A DNA stretch of 64,000 nt from Planctomycetota bacterium (GCA_029260755.1 JAJDCQ010000132.1:62001-126000), one strand, 5' to 3'. Numbered from the stretch's first letter, positions 1 to 9,195 are shown. Made by a program: numbers and translations. The notes: generated by a model not told the origin, from the sequence alone.

Positions 1-759
1 GCGAGCGAGCTGGTTCGCCTCTCCGTCGGCGTAGGCGAGCGTTCGGTTGAGGCTTCGCGCCGTGGGCCCGATCGGGACGAGCTTCACCTTCGTCGGCCCT
101 GGGGTCGGCGTCACGCCTTCGGGCAGCTTCGGCTTCTGACCGTGGCAGCCCTCGCACTGGTTCGCGTTGGGCACGATGTAGCGGAGGCTCTGCTCGCCTC
201 CCTCCGCGTCGATCCAGGCCACCTCGCGGATCCCTCCCGCGATCTTGAGGCGCGCGTCGGTCTGCTCCTCGTTCCAGATGTAGGGCCAGCCCTTCCAGCC
301 GTCCTCGTGGTGGATCAGGAGCCGCGTCTCGACGAGGCGCTCGCCCTTGCGGGGATCGCGGGCGTCGCGCGGGTAGGCGAACGTCTTGATGAGGATCGTC
401 CCGACCGGAAACGCGAACGCCTCCTCGGCGTGGTAGCGGGCGCTCTTCCCCGGCGGCACCCAGACGAAGCGGTGCTTCGCCGCGTAGTCCGAGAAGAGCG
501 GCGTGTTGACGTCGTAGGGCGTTACCCCGTGGCTCGGCCGCTGGTCGCTCCCGTCGCCCTCGAACAGCCTGTAGGCCGAGAGCCACTTCGGCGGCCGCGC
601 CTCGAGGTCGAGGACGACCGGGCTCGGCGCGGCGGCCGGCTCGTCGTCGCGGGCGGTCGCCGCACTCAGAGCGACCGACGCCGTCGCGGCGACGACGAAG
701 GCCGCGCCGACGATGAGCAGCGCGGCGCGCCCGCGCGGTCTCGGAGGTCGCGCCGTCAT
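1..759 (-). CDS. SO2930/HNE_0200-type c-type cytochrome (3' part missing)
   Basis: The frame is open from the ATG at 759 to the window edge (253 codons), so the C-terminal part lies outside. It opens with an Arg-rich stretch and a hydrophobic segment (about residues 12-34), a signal peptide or anchor. A CEGCH motif at residues 202-206 is a c-type heme site (CxxCH), preceded by the YIVPNANQ context typical of the SO2930/HNE_0200 diheme cytochrome family (TIGR03806). That family is known to occur next to a parallel beta-helix protein (TIGR03805), which is exactly the gene just upstream, 3 bases away and on the same strand. Electron transfer in the periplasm is expected from the heme; the substrate and partner are unknown. 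A second heme motif, expected in the family, would be beyond the edge and cannot be checked here. Confidence 0.82.
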   Translation of the reverse strand, partial: MTARPPRPRGRAALLIVGAAFVVAATASVALSAATARDDEPAAAPSPVVLDLEARPPKWLSAYRLFEGDGSDQRPSHGVTPYDVNTPLFSDYAAKHRFVWVPPGKSARYHAEEAFAFPVGTILIKTFAYPRDARDPRKGERLVETRLLIHHEDGWKGWPYIWNEEQTDARLKIAGGIREVAWIDAEGGEQSLRYIVPNANQCEGCHGQKPKLPEGVTPTPGPTKVKLVPIGPTARSLNRTLAYADGEANQLAR

Positions 760-762
760 CCG

Positions 763-2019
763 CTACTCGGCGCCCGGGACCTTCGCGGGCGTGAGCGGCT
801 CGCGCTCGCCCTCGTGCGGGGCGAGGTCGCGGCTCGGCTTCGCCGCCTTCGGATCCCGCATCGCCGTGAGCAGATCGAGGTTGATGAAGAACTTCCCCGG
901 ATCCTCTACCTTCTCCGTGATGACCAGGCGCCGGTCGTGCGGCAGGGCGCCCTCGACGGCCACCTCGGGGTTCACCACGCCGTCCCAGACGATCGACGGC
1001 AGCGGCAGCCCGGCGATCCCGGCGACGATCTTGCCGAGCTCGCCGTCCGGCTCGCTCCCGCAGGCGCCGTACTCGTTGTCGTGGATGTGGATCCCCTCGG
1101 GGAAGGGGTAGTACTTCGGATCCTTGATCTCGCGTCCGGTCGTCAGGTAGCTGCTGATGAGCACGTTCGTGGTCGGGTGCCCGCCGATCCGGTTCTCGAA
1201 CACCTCGACGTTCCGGTTCGCCATGATCAGCAGCCCGGTCCCGCGCGGGACGAGGGCGACGATGTTGCCCTTCGCCGCGAAGTTCGGCGTGTCGTTGTCC
1301 TTCACGTCGTTGTCGAAGACGCGGACGTGACCGCCGCCCTGCCGCGGCAGGTCGGGCAGGTCGAAGACGAGGATCCCGCCCGTGTTCTTGGTCGCCGTGT
1401 TGCCGTGGACGTCGACGTGGTTGCTGTTCTCCACCTCGATCCCCGCGACGTTCTCCTCGACCCGGCAGCCGCGGATGATCACGTTCTCGCTCTGGCCGAC
1501 GTAGATCCCGGCGTCCGATGCGCCGCGCGCGCTGCAGCCGTCGACGAGGACGTTCTTGCACTCGACCGGGTAGAGGCCGTAGCCGCCGTTCTCGGTCTTC
1601 GGCCCGGCCGTCCACTCGGCCCGCACCTGGCGCAGGGTGATCCCGTTCGCGCCCTTCACCTTGATCCCGTCCCCCTTGGTGTCGGCGACGGTGAACGCCT
1701 CGAGGGTGCAGCCGCTCCCGGTCACGAGGAACCCCTCGCTCCCGGTCTCCTGCTTCGCGAAGCTGAGCACCGTCTTCCCGATGCCCTGCCCGCGGACGGT
1801 GACGCCGTCCCTGGCGAGCGAGAGCGGGAGGGCGAGCTCGAACGTGCCCTCGCCGAGCTCCACGACCGCCCCCGCCTCGGCGAGGATGAGCGCCTCCTGG
1901 ATGTCCTCGTTCGCGTCGGGACCCGGAGCGATGACGTCGCCCGCGCGGGCGACGGCGGCGGGCAGCAGCGTCGCGACGGCGACCGCCGCGACCAGGACGA
2001 TGAGCTGACGGCGCTTCAT
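763..2019 (-). CDS. Exported parallel beta-helix repeat protein (SO2929-like)
   Basis: 418 residues. A signal peptide (about residues 1-26, ending near AVARA) precedes a right-handed beta-helix of short degenerate repeats with the patterns NVLVDGCSARG, NVIIRGCRVEEN and HVDVHGNTATKN, typical of pectate-lyase-like/NosD-like folds. It probably acts outside the cytoplasmic membrane and may bind or cleave a polysaccharide, but no catalytic residues can be assigned. I chose the ATG at 2019 because an AGAGAGGG ribosome site lies just upstream and the signal peptide follows at once; a TTG eight codons earlier is also in frame. It is the first gene of a two-gene unit with the cytochrome downstream. 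This pairing matches the TIGR03805/TIGR03806 families, whose joint function is not established. Confidence 0.85.
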   Translation of the reverse strand: MKRRQLIVLVAAVAVATLLPAAVARAGDVIAPGPDANEDIQEALILAEAGAVVELGEGTFELALPLSLARDGVTVRGQGIGKTVLSFAKQETGSEGFLVTGSGCTLEAFTVADTKGDGIKVKGANGITLRQVRAEWTAGPKTENGGYGLYPVECKNVLVDGCSARGASDAGIYVGQSENVIIRGCRVEENVAGIEVENSNHVDVHGNTATKNTGGILVFDLPDLPRQGGGHVRVFDNDVKDNDTPNFAAKGNIVALVPRGTGLLIMANRNVEVFENRIGGHPTTNVLISSYLTTGREIKDPKYYPFPEGIHIHDNEYGACGSEPDGELGKIVAGIAGLPLPSIVWDGVVNPEVAVEGALPHDRRLVITEKVEDPGKFFINLDLLTAMRDPKAAKPSRDLAPHEGEREPLTPAKVPGAE

Positions 2020-2045
2020 GACGAGACCCTCTCTCGGCTTCAAAA

Positions 2046-2063
2046 CCTGAGCAATTACTCAGG
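2046..2063. repeat. Short palindrome upstream of the beta-helix gene
   Basis: CCTGAG, a 6-base AT-rich spacer, then CTCAGG, followed on the plus strand by seven A. It lies 27 bases upstream of the start codon at 2019, in the presumed leader. The local AT richness contrasts with the surroundings. It could be an operator, a leader hairpin or part of the neighbouring REP-like element; nothing decides between these. Confidence 0.4.
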
Positions 2064-2084
2064 AAAAAAATCTACGGCCCCGAT

Positions 2085-2171
2085 GGGGTCAGGTCCAGTG
2101 TTTTATCTCGCCGAAACGCCTGGCCGCGTCGAGGCCATCCTCGAAATGGTAAAAATACTGGACCTGACCCC
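2085..2171. repeat. REP/MITE-like inverted repeat, GGGGTCAGGTCCAGT type
   Basis: The left arm starts GGGGTCAGGTCCAGT at 2085 and the right arm ends with its exact complement at 2171; the next few bases (TTTTA against TAAAAA) extend the match imperfectly. The total is about 87 bases and it contains no gene. A second element with the same GGGGTCAGGTC tip occurs at 52183-52255. Terminal sequences of this kind are known in many bacterial genomes as REP-like elements, often linked with Y1 (IS200-like, RAYT) transposases; no such transposase is in this window. It lies between the 3' end of the amidinohydrolase gene and the start of the beta-helix gene. Confidence 0.75.
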
Positions 2172-2178
2172 TCGGGTC

Positions 2179-3117
2179 CTAAGTCACGAGCACGGGGCAG
2201 GTCATGCAGTGCGCCCCGCCGTTTCCCTGGATCAGCTCGAGGCCGGGGAAGCCGTCGAGGTGGAAGCCGCGCTCGCCCATCTCCTCCCCGATCCGCCGGG
2301 CCTCGGCGAAGCCGACGGCCCGCTCGCTCCGCTTGGTGACGACGACGTTGAGGTGCGCCTCGTCGCGCTCCTGACGGGTGATCGGGATCCGGGTCATCCC
2401 TCGGTCCGAGAGGAACTCCTCGAAGAGGACCCAGCGCGGCTCGCTCCGACCGGCCTCGAACAGGCGACACGGGTAGACCGAGAGCGCCTCCCGGTCGAGG
2501 AGGCAGAGGCGCTCGTCGAGCACCATGAACAGGCCGTCGATGTGGACGTGTCCGCCGGGCAGCGGCACCTCGAGGAAGCTCCGCACGTCGCGCCCGAGGA
2601 CGATCTCGCGCAGCGCCGCCGTCCCCTCCTCGTTCCCGCGGTCGCAGATCGATGCGACCGCGACGTCGTCGCCGATCAGGGTCACCCCGCCGCCCTCGAG
2701 CCGCCCCGGCGCCTCGATCGAGCCGATGATCGGCACGCCGAGGCGCTCGAACGCGCGCCGCACGACCCACTCGTCCCACCAGCGCCCCTTGAGCGACGGG
2801 CGCATCATGACCGCGCCGCGGGCGAAGACGGCCGCCAGGTCGCGCACGTAGGTGATGTTCGGTCGGCGCGCGATGTAGTTGAGCGCGTCCCGATCCTCGG
2901 CGAGGACGTCGGTCAGCAGGAGCGTCTCGACGCCGTGGGCATCGAAGGCCGCGTGCATCCGGTCCCAGTCCGCGACGAACCGCTCGCGGTCGACGGGACG
3001 ACGGAAGTGAAAGTCGGCCGCCGTCTCCTCGGTGACCATGTCGAGCTCCGGACCCGGCCGGTGCATCAGCACGCGACGCAGATCGCCGTAGGCCACCGGA
3101 ACGCCGAACCCACCCAT
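2179..3117 (-). CDS. Amidinotransferase/amidinohydrolase family protein (DDAH or arginine deiminase type)
   Basis: 312 residues, close to the size of dimethylarginine dimethylaminohydrolases. Motifs of the guanidino-group modifying superfamily are in order: a conserved Arg-Asp at 92-93, EGGG at 141-144, GGHVHID at 188-194 (catalytic His region), and GGAHCMTCP at 300-308, where Cys304 matches the nucleophile of arginine deiminases. The likely reaction is hydrolysis of arginine or a methylated arginine to citrulline plus ammonia or an amine; the exact substrate cannot be read from sequence. The start at 3117 gives the usual N-terminus (MGGFGVPVAYGDLRRVLMHR). It begins 4 bases after the stop of the upstream kinase gene, so both are probably co-transcribed. 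There is no arc operon here, which argues against simple fermentative arginine use. Confidence 0.88.
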   Translation of the reverse strand: MGGFGVPVAYGDLRRVLMHRPGPELDMVTEETAADFHFRRPVDRERFVADWDRMHAAFDAHGVETLLLTDVLAEDRDALNYIARRPNITYVRDLAAVFARGAVMMRPSLKGRWWDEWVVRRAFERLGVPIIGSIEAPGRLEGGGVTLIGDDVAVASICDRGNEEGTAALREIVLGRDVRSFLEVPLPGGHVHIDGLFMVLDERLCLLDREALSVYPCRLFEAGRSEPRWVLFEEFLSDRGMTRIPITRQERDEAHLNVVVTKRSERAVGFAEARRIGEEMGERGFHLDGFPGLELIQGNGGAHCMTCPVLVT

Positions 3118-3121
3118 CGGC

Positions 3122-6100
3122 TCACCCCCCTCCGCCGCCGTCGTTGCCGCCGCCGTTGCCCTGGAGCGTTCGCTCCACGCGCTGCAACAGCTGCCGGGCC
3201 TGACCGTCCAGTCGATCGCTCCGCCAGTAGCGGCCGGGACCGAGCGCCTCCCGGGCGGCGGCGACCGTGCGGATCGCCTCGTCGCGCTGCCCGTTCTGGA
3301 TTTCACCAGCGGCCCGGACCGAGAGCGCGATCGGCGTCCACTCGGTCATCCCGGTCTGCTCGGCGAGCTCGACGGCCTGCTGGCCGAGCACCAGCGTCCG
3401 CCGGCGCAGCTCCTCGGCCGGATGATCGAGGGTCCGCGCCCGCTGATCGTTCAGGTAGATGTCGTAGGCGAGGATCACGTGCGGCTGCGGCGTCGGCGCC
3501 CGCGCCTCCCGGGCGAGAGCGACGAGCGTCCGCTCGGCGCCGGCCACGTCGCCCTGGCGGATCAGCCTGGCCGCGCCGTTGATCTGGTTCCCCTTCGCGC
3601 GCGTCGCCGCGTTGCGCGCGGCCTGCCCGCGGGCGGCCCGGGCGAGCGGCTCGGGCTCGAGGAGGTAGAGATTGCCGTCGAGGCCGCGCTCGGCGCAGTA
3701 GCGCTCGAAGAACCCCGGGTCGCGCCCGCGCGCGATGTTGCCGAGTCGACTGACGAGCGTGGCGACGTCCTGGCGCTGCCCGCCGACCCGGTAGAGGGCG
3801 ATGGCGTAGCGGAGGGCGGCCTCGCCGTCGCCCTCGGGCGAGACGTTGAGGGCCCGCTCGAGGTCGCGCCGCGCGGCATCGAAGTCCGCCCGGATGAACG
3901 CCTCGCCTCGATCGAGGATCGGCAGGACCGGATCGGGGCTGACCGCGATCCACGCCTCGAACGCGCCGGGAATCTCGTCGGCCCGGTCGACGTCGTCGAG
4001 CATGCCCACCTTGAGGCGATGCCCCTCGGTCTCCCATCGATCGGCGACGATGGCCGCCTCGGCCGCGGCGAGCGCCCCGGGCGCGTCGCCGAGGAGGAAC
4101 CGGGCCCAGCCGCGACCGGCGACAGCGCCCGCTCGCCGCGGCTCGATCGCCTCCGCCCGGTCGGCCAGGCCGCTCGCTCGCTCCCGCAGGGTCCGTCGCT
4201 CGTCGTTCGGCAGGCCGGATCGGATCGAGCGCAGCCGCAGCGAACGGCCGAGGCCGATCAGCGGCTCCGCGGCATCGGGCGAGAGCTTCGCGGCCCGCTC
4301 GAAGAGCTCGATCGCCTCGTCGTTGCGCAGGCGCCACTGGTACATCCAGGCCCGCTCGACGAGCGCGTCCGAGAGGTCGGGGCGGATCCGCTCGGCCCGG
4401 ACGAGCACGTCCTCCGCGTCCTGCCAGCGACGGCGATGCCGGAGCCAGCGCCCGCGGAGGGTGAGGGCGAGGGCGTCGTCGGGCGTGCCATCGAGGTGCC
4501 GCCCGATCCCCGCTATCGCCTCATCCCAGCTCGCCTTCCGCCAGAGGAGCCGCGCCCGGGCGATCGACGCGTGTCGGTGACCCGGGCTGCGCGCGAGGAC
4601 GCTGTCGAGCTGCGCGATCGCCGCGACGAGCTCGGGGTTGTCGGGGCCGCGCGCGCCGCGGGCGGCGAGGAGCGCCCGGGCGACGGTCGCCAGGTCGCGA
4701 TCGGCGGCCTTGCCGACGCGCTCGAGCCACCCGCGGACGAGCGCGTCGATCGCGGGGTCGCGCCGGTCGAGCTCGGTCGGGAGATGCTCGAGGAGGAGCG
4801 CTGGCGCCGCGAGGATCGCGCGATCCCAGGCCGTCCGCGCCGCCTCGAGGTCGCCCGTGCGCGCGCGGGCGCGCGCGAGGGCGACCAGCGCCGGACCGTG
4901 TCCGGGGAGCAGGGCGACCGCCTTCTCCGCCGACGCGCGCGCCTCCTCGAACGTCGCGGGATCGGCGAGCGCGGCGTGCGCCTCGTCGACGAGGGTGGCG
5001 ACCCGCTCGCTCGGGGCTTCCGGGCCGGGCGGACGGGCCGGGATCGAGATCGGCGTGGCTCCTCCCGGAGTCGAGGCGCCGCCGCTCGGCGGGCCGCCGG
5101 CCGCCGCGTCGCCGGCGTGGTCCGTGCCGCCGAGCTTGATCGTGCCGCCCGGCTCCGGCGTTCCCTCGTCGGTCGCGGCGACGTTCTCCTCGTAGCCGAA
5201 CGGACCGCCGTCGAGTCCGAGCCAGACCATGAGGCAGGCGGCGACGACGAAGAGGCCCACGGCCGCCAGGACGAGGATGCGCTGCCCCGAGCCGGCGGAC
5301 GTCGGCGGCGGCGGCGCGACGATCGCGATCGGCTCCCGCCGCGACGATGTCGACCGGCGCTCGGCGGCGACGACGTAGCGCGTCTCGACGAGGTCGGTCG
5401 GGGCGGGGCGTCGCTGGCCGCCGCCGAGGCCCGGCGTCGGCGCGCTCGGCGCGGGGGCGGGCGCGGCGACCCCGCGACCGGCCGAGGGCCGCACCGGCTC
5501 GGCGACGCGCTCGGTCCGCTGGGTCGATCGCTGCGTCGCCGCGTTCGGCGCGGCGAGCGCCGCCGCGGCGGACGCGGGCACCGGCGACGGCGCCGGCGAC
5601 GGCGCCGGCGACGGCGCCGCGACCTGGCCTGGGCGGCCGCCGTCGGCGATCTTCGCGTGGCCGCGCGCCGAGATCGGCAGGTGACCGGGAGGCAGGTCGA
5701 GCGTGTCGGCGAGGGCCGGATCCGAGGCCGGGTCGAGGCTCGAGCCGAGGATCCGGTCGAGGTCGGCGGCGAAGATCGCGGCGGTCGGGAAGCGACGCCC
5801 GCGGTCGGTCGCCGTCGCCCGGAGGGCGACCTCGTCGAGACGGCGATCGATCGTCGGATCGAGCGACGACGGCGGGGGGAACTCGCCCCGGGCGGCGCGC
5901 TTCATCACGGTGCCGACCGAGTCGTGGTGGATCGGGTTCGTCCCGGTGAGGAGCTCGAAGAGGATCACGCCGAGCGCGTAGATGTCGCACTTGGCGTCGA
6001 TCGGCCCCTCGCCGGTCGCCTGCTCGGGCGCCATGTAGAGGGGCGTGCCGACGACGAAGCCGGCCTGGGTCAGGTGGACCGGTCGGAGCTGATCGGCGGC

Positions 6101-6598
6101 GAGCCCGAAGTCGGTGATGAACGGGCGCCCGTCGTCGGTCCGGACGAGGATGTTCGCCGGCTTGAGGTCGCGGTGGACGATCCCGTGGCCGTGGGCGTGA
6201 TGCAGGCCGCGGGCGACGTCGCGGACGAGCTCGAGGGAGGCCACCCGGCTCAGCCGACGCCCGCTCTTGGTGACCGTGGAGAGCGCGTCGCCGCGAATGA
6301 AGTCCATCGCTATGTAGAGGCGATCCTGCTCCTGACCGAGGTCGTGGACGCCGACGATGTTGGGATGGCGCAGACGCGCCATCATCTCGGCCTCGCGACG
6401 GAAGCGGGTCAGGGCGGTCGGGTCGGCGCGGTCGGTCCGGAGGAGCTTCAGGGCGATCTGACGGTCGAGCCCCGTCTGCTTCGCGAGCATCACCTGGCCC
6501 ATCGAGCCCCGGCCGAGCTCGCGCACGATCACGTACGAACCGATCCTCTGGCCGGGCTTCAACGGTCGCGAGTCCTCGCGGCGACATCCAATGGACAT
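3122..6598 (-). CDS. Membrane Ser/Thr protein kinase with C-terminal TPR region
   Basis: 1158 residues. An N-terminal PknB-type kinase domain (about 20-285) has a Gly loop GRGSMGQV (29-36), catalytic Lys51, HRDLKPAN (142-149), DFG (163-165) and APE (190-192), so it should be active. A long Pro/Ala-rich linker includes three PSPA-type units (about 330-340). A single membrane segment at about 440-461 puts the C-terminal 700 residues outside, if the kinase is cytoplasmic. That part carries many TPR-like helices. I chose the ATG at 6598, just ahead of the kinase domain; an earlier in-frame start would overlap the divergent gene's start region heavily. The next gene (amidinohydrolase) follows at 4 bases, which suggests a shared transcript. 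Confidence 0.9.
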   Translation of the reverse strand: MSIGCRREDSRPLKPGQRIGSYVIVRELGRGSMGQVMLAKQTGLDRQIALKLLRTDRADPTALTRFRREAEMMARLRHPNIVGVHDLGQEQDRLYIAMDFIRGDALSTVTKSGRRLSRVASLELVRDVARGLHHAHGHGIVHRDLKPANILVRTDDGRPFITDFGLAADQLRPVHLTQAGFVVGTPLYMAPEQATGEGPIDAKCDIYALGVILFELLTGTNPIHHDSVGTVMKRAARGEFPPPSSLDPTIDRRLDEVALRATATDRGRRFPTAAIFAADLDRILGSSLDPASDPALADTLDLPPGHLPISARGHAKIADGGRPGQVAAPSPAPSPAPSPVPASAAAALAAPNAATQRSTQRTERVAEPVRPSAGRGVAAPAPAPSAPTPGLGGGQRRPAPTDLVETRYVVAAERRSTSSRREPIAIVAPPPPTSAGSGQRILVLAAVGLFVVAACLMVWLGLDGGPFGYEENVAATDEGTPEPGGTIKLGGTDHAGDAAAGGPPSGGASTPGGATPISIPARPPGPEAPSERVATLVDEAHAALADPATFEEARASAEKAVALLPGHGPALVALARARARTGDLEAARTAWDRAILAAPALLLEHLPTELDRRDPAIDALVRGWLERVGKAADRDLATVARALLAARGARGPDNPELVAAIAQLDSVLARSPGHRHASIARARLLWRKASWDEAIAGIGRHLDGTPDDALALTLRGRWLRHRRRWQDAEDVLVRAERIRPDLSDALVERAWMYQWRLRNDEAIELFERAAKLSPDAAEPLIGLGRSLRLRSIRSGLPNDERRTLRERASGLADRAEAIEPRRAGAVAGRGWARFLLGDAPGALAAAEAAIVADRWETEGHRLKVGMLDDVDRADEIPGAFEAWIAVSPDPVLPILDRGEAFIRADFDAARRDLERALNVSPEGDGEAALRYAIALYRVGGQRQDVATLVSRLGNIARGRDPGFFERYCAERGLDGNLYLLEPEPLARAARGQAARNAATRAKGNQINGAARLIRQGDVAGAERTLVALAREARAPTPQPHVILAYDIYLNDQRARTLDHPAEELRRRTLVLGQQAVELAEQTGMTEWTPIALSVRAAGEIQNGQRDEAIRTVAAAREALGPGRYWRSDRLDGQARQLLQRVERTLQGNGGGNDGGGGG

Positions 6599-6761
6599 CT
6601 CATCGGTACACCCTGCCCGCCGCGCCCGTCCACCCGGCGAGGCGGGGTCGGGGCCGAACTCCTCTCCCGAAAGCGGCTTCGGCGTAGCCCCGGCCCGTCG
6701 CCGCCCGGGCGCTCGGGCCGGAGGCCGGACGCCCTGGAACGGATGGAGGTCGCGTGGTCTC

Positions 6762-9176
6762 ATGGCCCCGATGGCCAATGACGCGGACGTCGCGAATCCT
6801 CCCGAAGGGCGCTCGGTCGAGCGACTCTTCGCGCTCACCCTCTTCGTCAGCGCGAGCCTGCTCTTCTGCGTCCAGCCGATGGTCGGCAAGATGGTGCTCC
6901 CGCTCCTGGGCGGCTCTCCGTCGGTCTGGAACACCTGCATGGTGTTCTTCCAGGCGACGCTCCTGCTCGGCTATCTGTGGGCCCACATCGGCACGCGGCT
7001 CCTCTCGCCGCGGCGCCAGGCGATCGTCCAGATCGTCCTCCTGGGCGTCGGGTTCCTCGTCCTGCCCCTCGTGATCGACCAGGCCCGGGTCGACGCGATC
7101 CCTCACGGCGAGAGTCCGATCGGATGGCTCCTGCTGACGCTGGGGCTGGCGGTCGGCCTCCCGTTCCTCGCCCTCTCGACGAGCAACCCGGTGCTCCAGC
7201 GCTGGTTCGCCTCGACGGGGCGAGCCGGCTCCGAGGACCCCTACTTCCTCTACGCGGCGAGCAACGCCGGGAGCATGCTCGCGCTCCTCGGCTATCCCAT
7301 CGTCGTCGAGCCGTGGCTCCGACTCGGCGGCCAGGGCGTCGCGTGGACCTTCGGCTACGGCATCCTCGTGGGGCTGACCGGCGCGTGCGCGGTCGCGGTC
7401 TACCGCTCGCCGAGGGTGATCACGCCGTCGCCATCCGAGGCGAACGACGCCGACCGCCGCGATGGCGCGGCCGAGCGACGGGCGCGTCCGGTGACGTGGC
7501 GGCGACGGCTCTCCTGGATCGCGCTGTCGTTCGCGCCGTCGAGTCTCATGCTCGGCGTGACGACCTACCTGACGACCGACATCGCGGCGATCCCGCTCCT
7601 CTGGGTGCTGCCGCTCGCGCTCTACCTCCTGAGCTTCGTGATCGTCTTCGCGCGCCGGCCGATCCCGTTCCACCCGCGCGTGAACCGGGCGCTCTGCCTG
7701 ACGAGCGTGCCGCTCATCGTCGCCTGGGTCACCGAGGCGACTCATCCGGCGTGGGTGCTCGTGCCCCTGCATCTGTTCCTCGCGTTCGCCGCGGCGGTGC
7801 TGTGCCATCGACGGCTCGCGCAGGATCGCCCGGCGGCCCGGGACCTGACCGAGTTCTACCTGCTGATGAGCGTCGGCGGCGTGCTCGGCGGGCTCTTCAA
7901 CGCGGTCGTGGCGCCGATGCTCTTCTCGCGGGTGTTCGAGTATCCGCTGGTGATGCTGCTGGCGTGCGCGTTGCTTCCGGACGAGCCTCGGGAGGAGCCG
8001 GCGGCCGAGGGCGCGGACGAAGGTGCGGCGAACGGGGGCACGGGCACGGGCACGGGCACGGGTGGGACGACGGGCTGGACGGGACGGACACGCCTCCTGG
8101 ATCTGGGCGCTCCGGCGATGGTCGGGGCGCTGACGTTCGCGCTCATCCTCGGGGTCCAGGCGTTCGGGCTGGCGATCGGGCGGGAGTCGACCCTGCTGAT
8201 GTTCTGCGGGCCGGCGATCCTCGCCTACAGCTTCGTGAAGCGGCCGCGGCGCTTCGCGGCGGCGATGCTCGCGTTGCTCCTCGTCGCCTCGTTCACGTAC
8301 GTCGGGATCCACGGCCGTCAGATGCACACCGAGCGGAACTTCTTCGGCGTCTCGCGCGTCACTCGCGACCCGGCGGGACCGTTCCGCCTGATGGTGCACG
8401 GGAGCACCGTCCACGGACGGCAGTGGCTCGCCGAGGACGCCGCCGCCTTCGGCGTCCCGGCGAACGAGCCGCTCGCCTACTACCATCGAACGGGGCCGAT
8501 CGGTCAGGTCTTCGCGATGCTCGCGAGCGAGCGGCCCGAGGCCCGGCCCGTCGCCGTCGTCGGCCTCGGGGCGGGCGCGATCGCGAGCTACCGGCGGCCG
8601 GGACAGGAGCTCGTCTTCTACGAGATCGATCCGGCGGTCGCGGCGATCGCGAGCGACGCGCGGTTCTTCACCTTCCTCCGCGACGCGCCCGGCGCTGGTG
8701 GGCCGCCCGCGATCGTGCTCGGCGACGCGCGCCTCCGGCTCCGCGACGCGCCGCAGAGCCACTACGGGCTCCTCGTCATCGACGCGTTCAGCTCCGACGC
8801 CGTGCCGATCCACCTCGTCACCCGGGAGGCGATCGCCCTCTACCTCTCGCGTCTCCGGCCCGATGACGGCATCCTCGCCATGCACATCTCGAGTCGCTTC
8901 GTCGATCTCGCGCCGGTGCTCGCCGCCCTCGCCGCCGACGCGAACCTCGTCTGCCTCGTCCGCGACGACGCCGGCGGCCCTCCCGACGAGGAGGAGCCGC
9001 CGGGGAAGGAGCCTTCGCGCTGGGCGGTCTTCGCCCGCGACGAGGCGCATCTCGGCTCGCTCGGCCGGGACGAGCGCTGGCGCCCCGCGCGGGGGTGGCC
9101 GGGCGCCTCTCCGTGGACCGACGACTGGAGCAACCTGCTCGGGACGCTCGCGGTCTGGGGTCGGCCGCCACGCTGA
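6762..9176 (+). CDS. Fused multipass membrane protein with spermidine-synthase-like domain
   Basis: 804 residues. The N-terminal half has many hydrophobic helices beginning with the characteristic FVSASLLFCVQPMVGKMVLP segment found in proteins annotated as fused MFS/spermidine synthase. The C-terminal part (from about residue 590) is a Rossmann-like methyltransferase fold: VVGLGAGAIASY is the nucleotide-binding loop, FYEIDPAV the acidic strand, and LLVIDAFSSDAVP the loop that holds the conserved Asp in spermidine synthases. Whether it makes polyamines is unknown; the family is widespread but poorly characterised. The middle linker has a six-base tandem repeat (8036-8066) coding a Gly-Thr run. 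The ATG at 6762 has GGATGGAGGT upstream; the ATG at 6771 is an alternative. It is divergent from the kinase gene. Confidence 0.87.
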   Translation: MAPMANDADVANPPEGRSVERLFALTLFVSASLLFCVQPMVGKMVLPLLGGSPSVWNTCMVFFQATLLLGYLWAHIGTRLLSPRRQAIVQIVLLGVGFLVLPLVIDQARVDAIPHGESPIGWLLLTLGLAVGLPFLALSTSNPVLQRWFASTGRAGSEDPYFLYAASNAGSMLALLGYPIVVEPWLRLGGQGVAWTFGYGILVGLTGACAVAVYRSPRVITPSPSEANDADRRDGAAERRARPVTWRRRLSWIALSFAPSSLMLGVTTYLTTDIAAIPLLWVLPLALYLLSFVIVFARRPIPFHPRVNRALCLTSVPLIVAWVTEATHPAWVLVPLHLFLAFAAAVLCHRRLAQDRPAARDLTEFYLLMSVGGVLGGLFNAVVAPMLFSRVFEYPLVMLLACALLPDEPREEPAAEGADEGAANGGTGTGTGTGGTTGWTGRTRLLDLGAPAMVGALTFALILGVQAFGLAIGRESTLLMFCGPAILAYSFVKRPRRFAAAMLALLLVASFTYVGIHGRQMHTERNFFGVSRVTRDPAGPFRLMVHGSTVHGRQWLAEDAAAFGVPANEPLAYYHRTGPIGQVFAMLASERPEARPVAVVGLGAGAIASYRRPGQELVFYEIDPAVAAIASDARFFTFLRDAPGAGGPPAIVLGDARLRLRDAPQSHYGLLVIDAFSSDAVPIHLVTREAIALYLSRLRPDDGILAMHISSRFVDLAPVLAALAADANLVCLVRDDAGGPPDEEEPPGKEPSRWAVFARDEAHLGSLGRDERWRPARGWPGASPWTDDWSNLLGTLAVWGRPPR

Positions 9177-9181
9177 CGCGG

Positions 9182-9195
9182 GAGCCGCGCGGCTC
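9182..9195. terminator. Possible bidirectional hairpin between convergent genes
   Basis: A perfect 14-base palindrome (GAGCC, GCGC, GGCTC) lies 5 bases after the stop of the plus-strand gene and overlaps the stop codon of the minus-strand gene. The two genes are only 17 bases apart. It lacks a T tract on either side, so termination is only a guess. Confidence 0.3.

Noticed and set aside
2046..2063. Palindrome next to an A/T run as a terminator of the amidinohydrolase gene
   Set aside because: The run of seven A/T is on the wrong side for minus-strand transcription; only four T follow, and the site is more than 100 bases after the stop.
142..3582. 1146-codon open frame on the plus strand
   Set aside because: Arg/Val/Leu/Pro-rich shadow without domains, antisense to the cytochrome, beta-helix and amidinohydrolase genes, which have clear motifs.
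3422..6781. 1119-codon open frame on the plus strand
   Set aside because: Antisense of the TPR kinase; composition is that of a high-GC shadow and contains long Arg runs.
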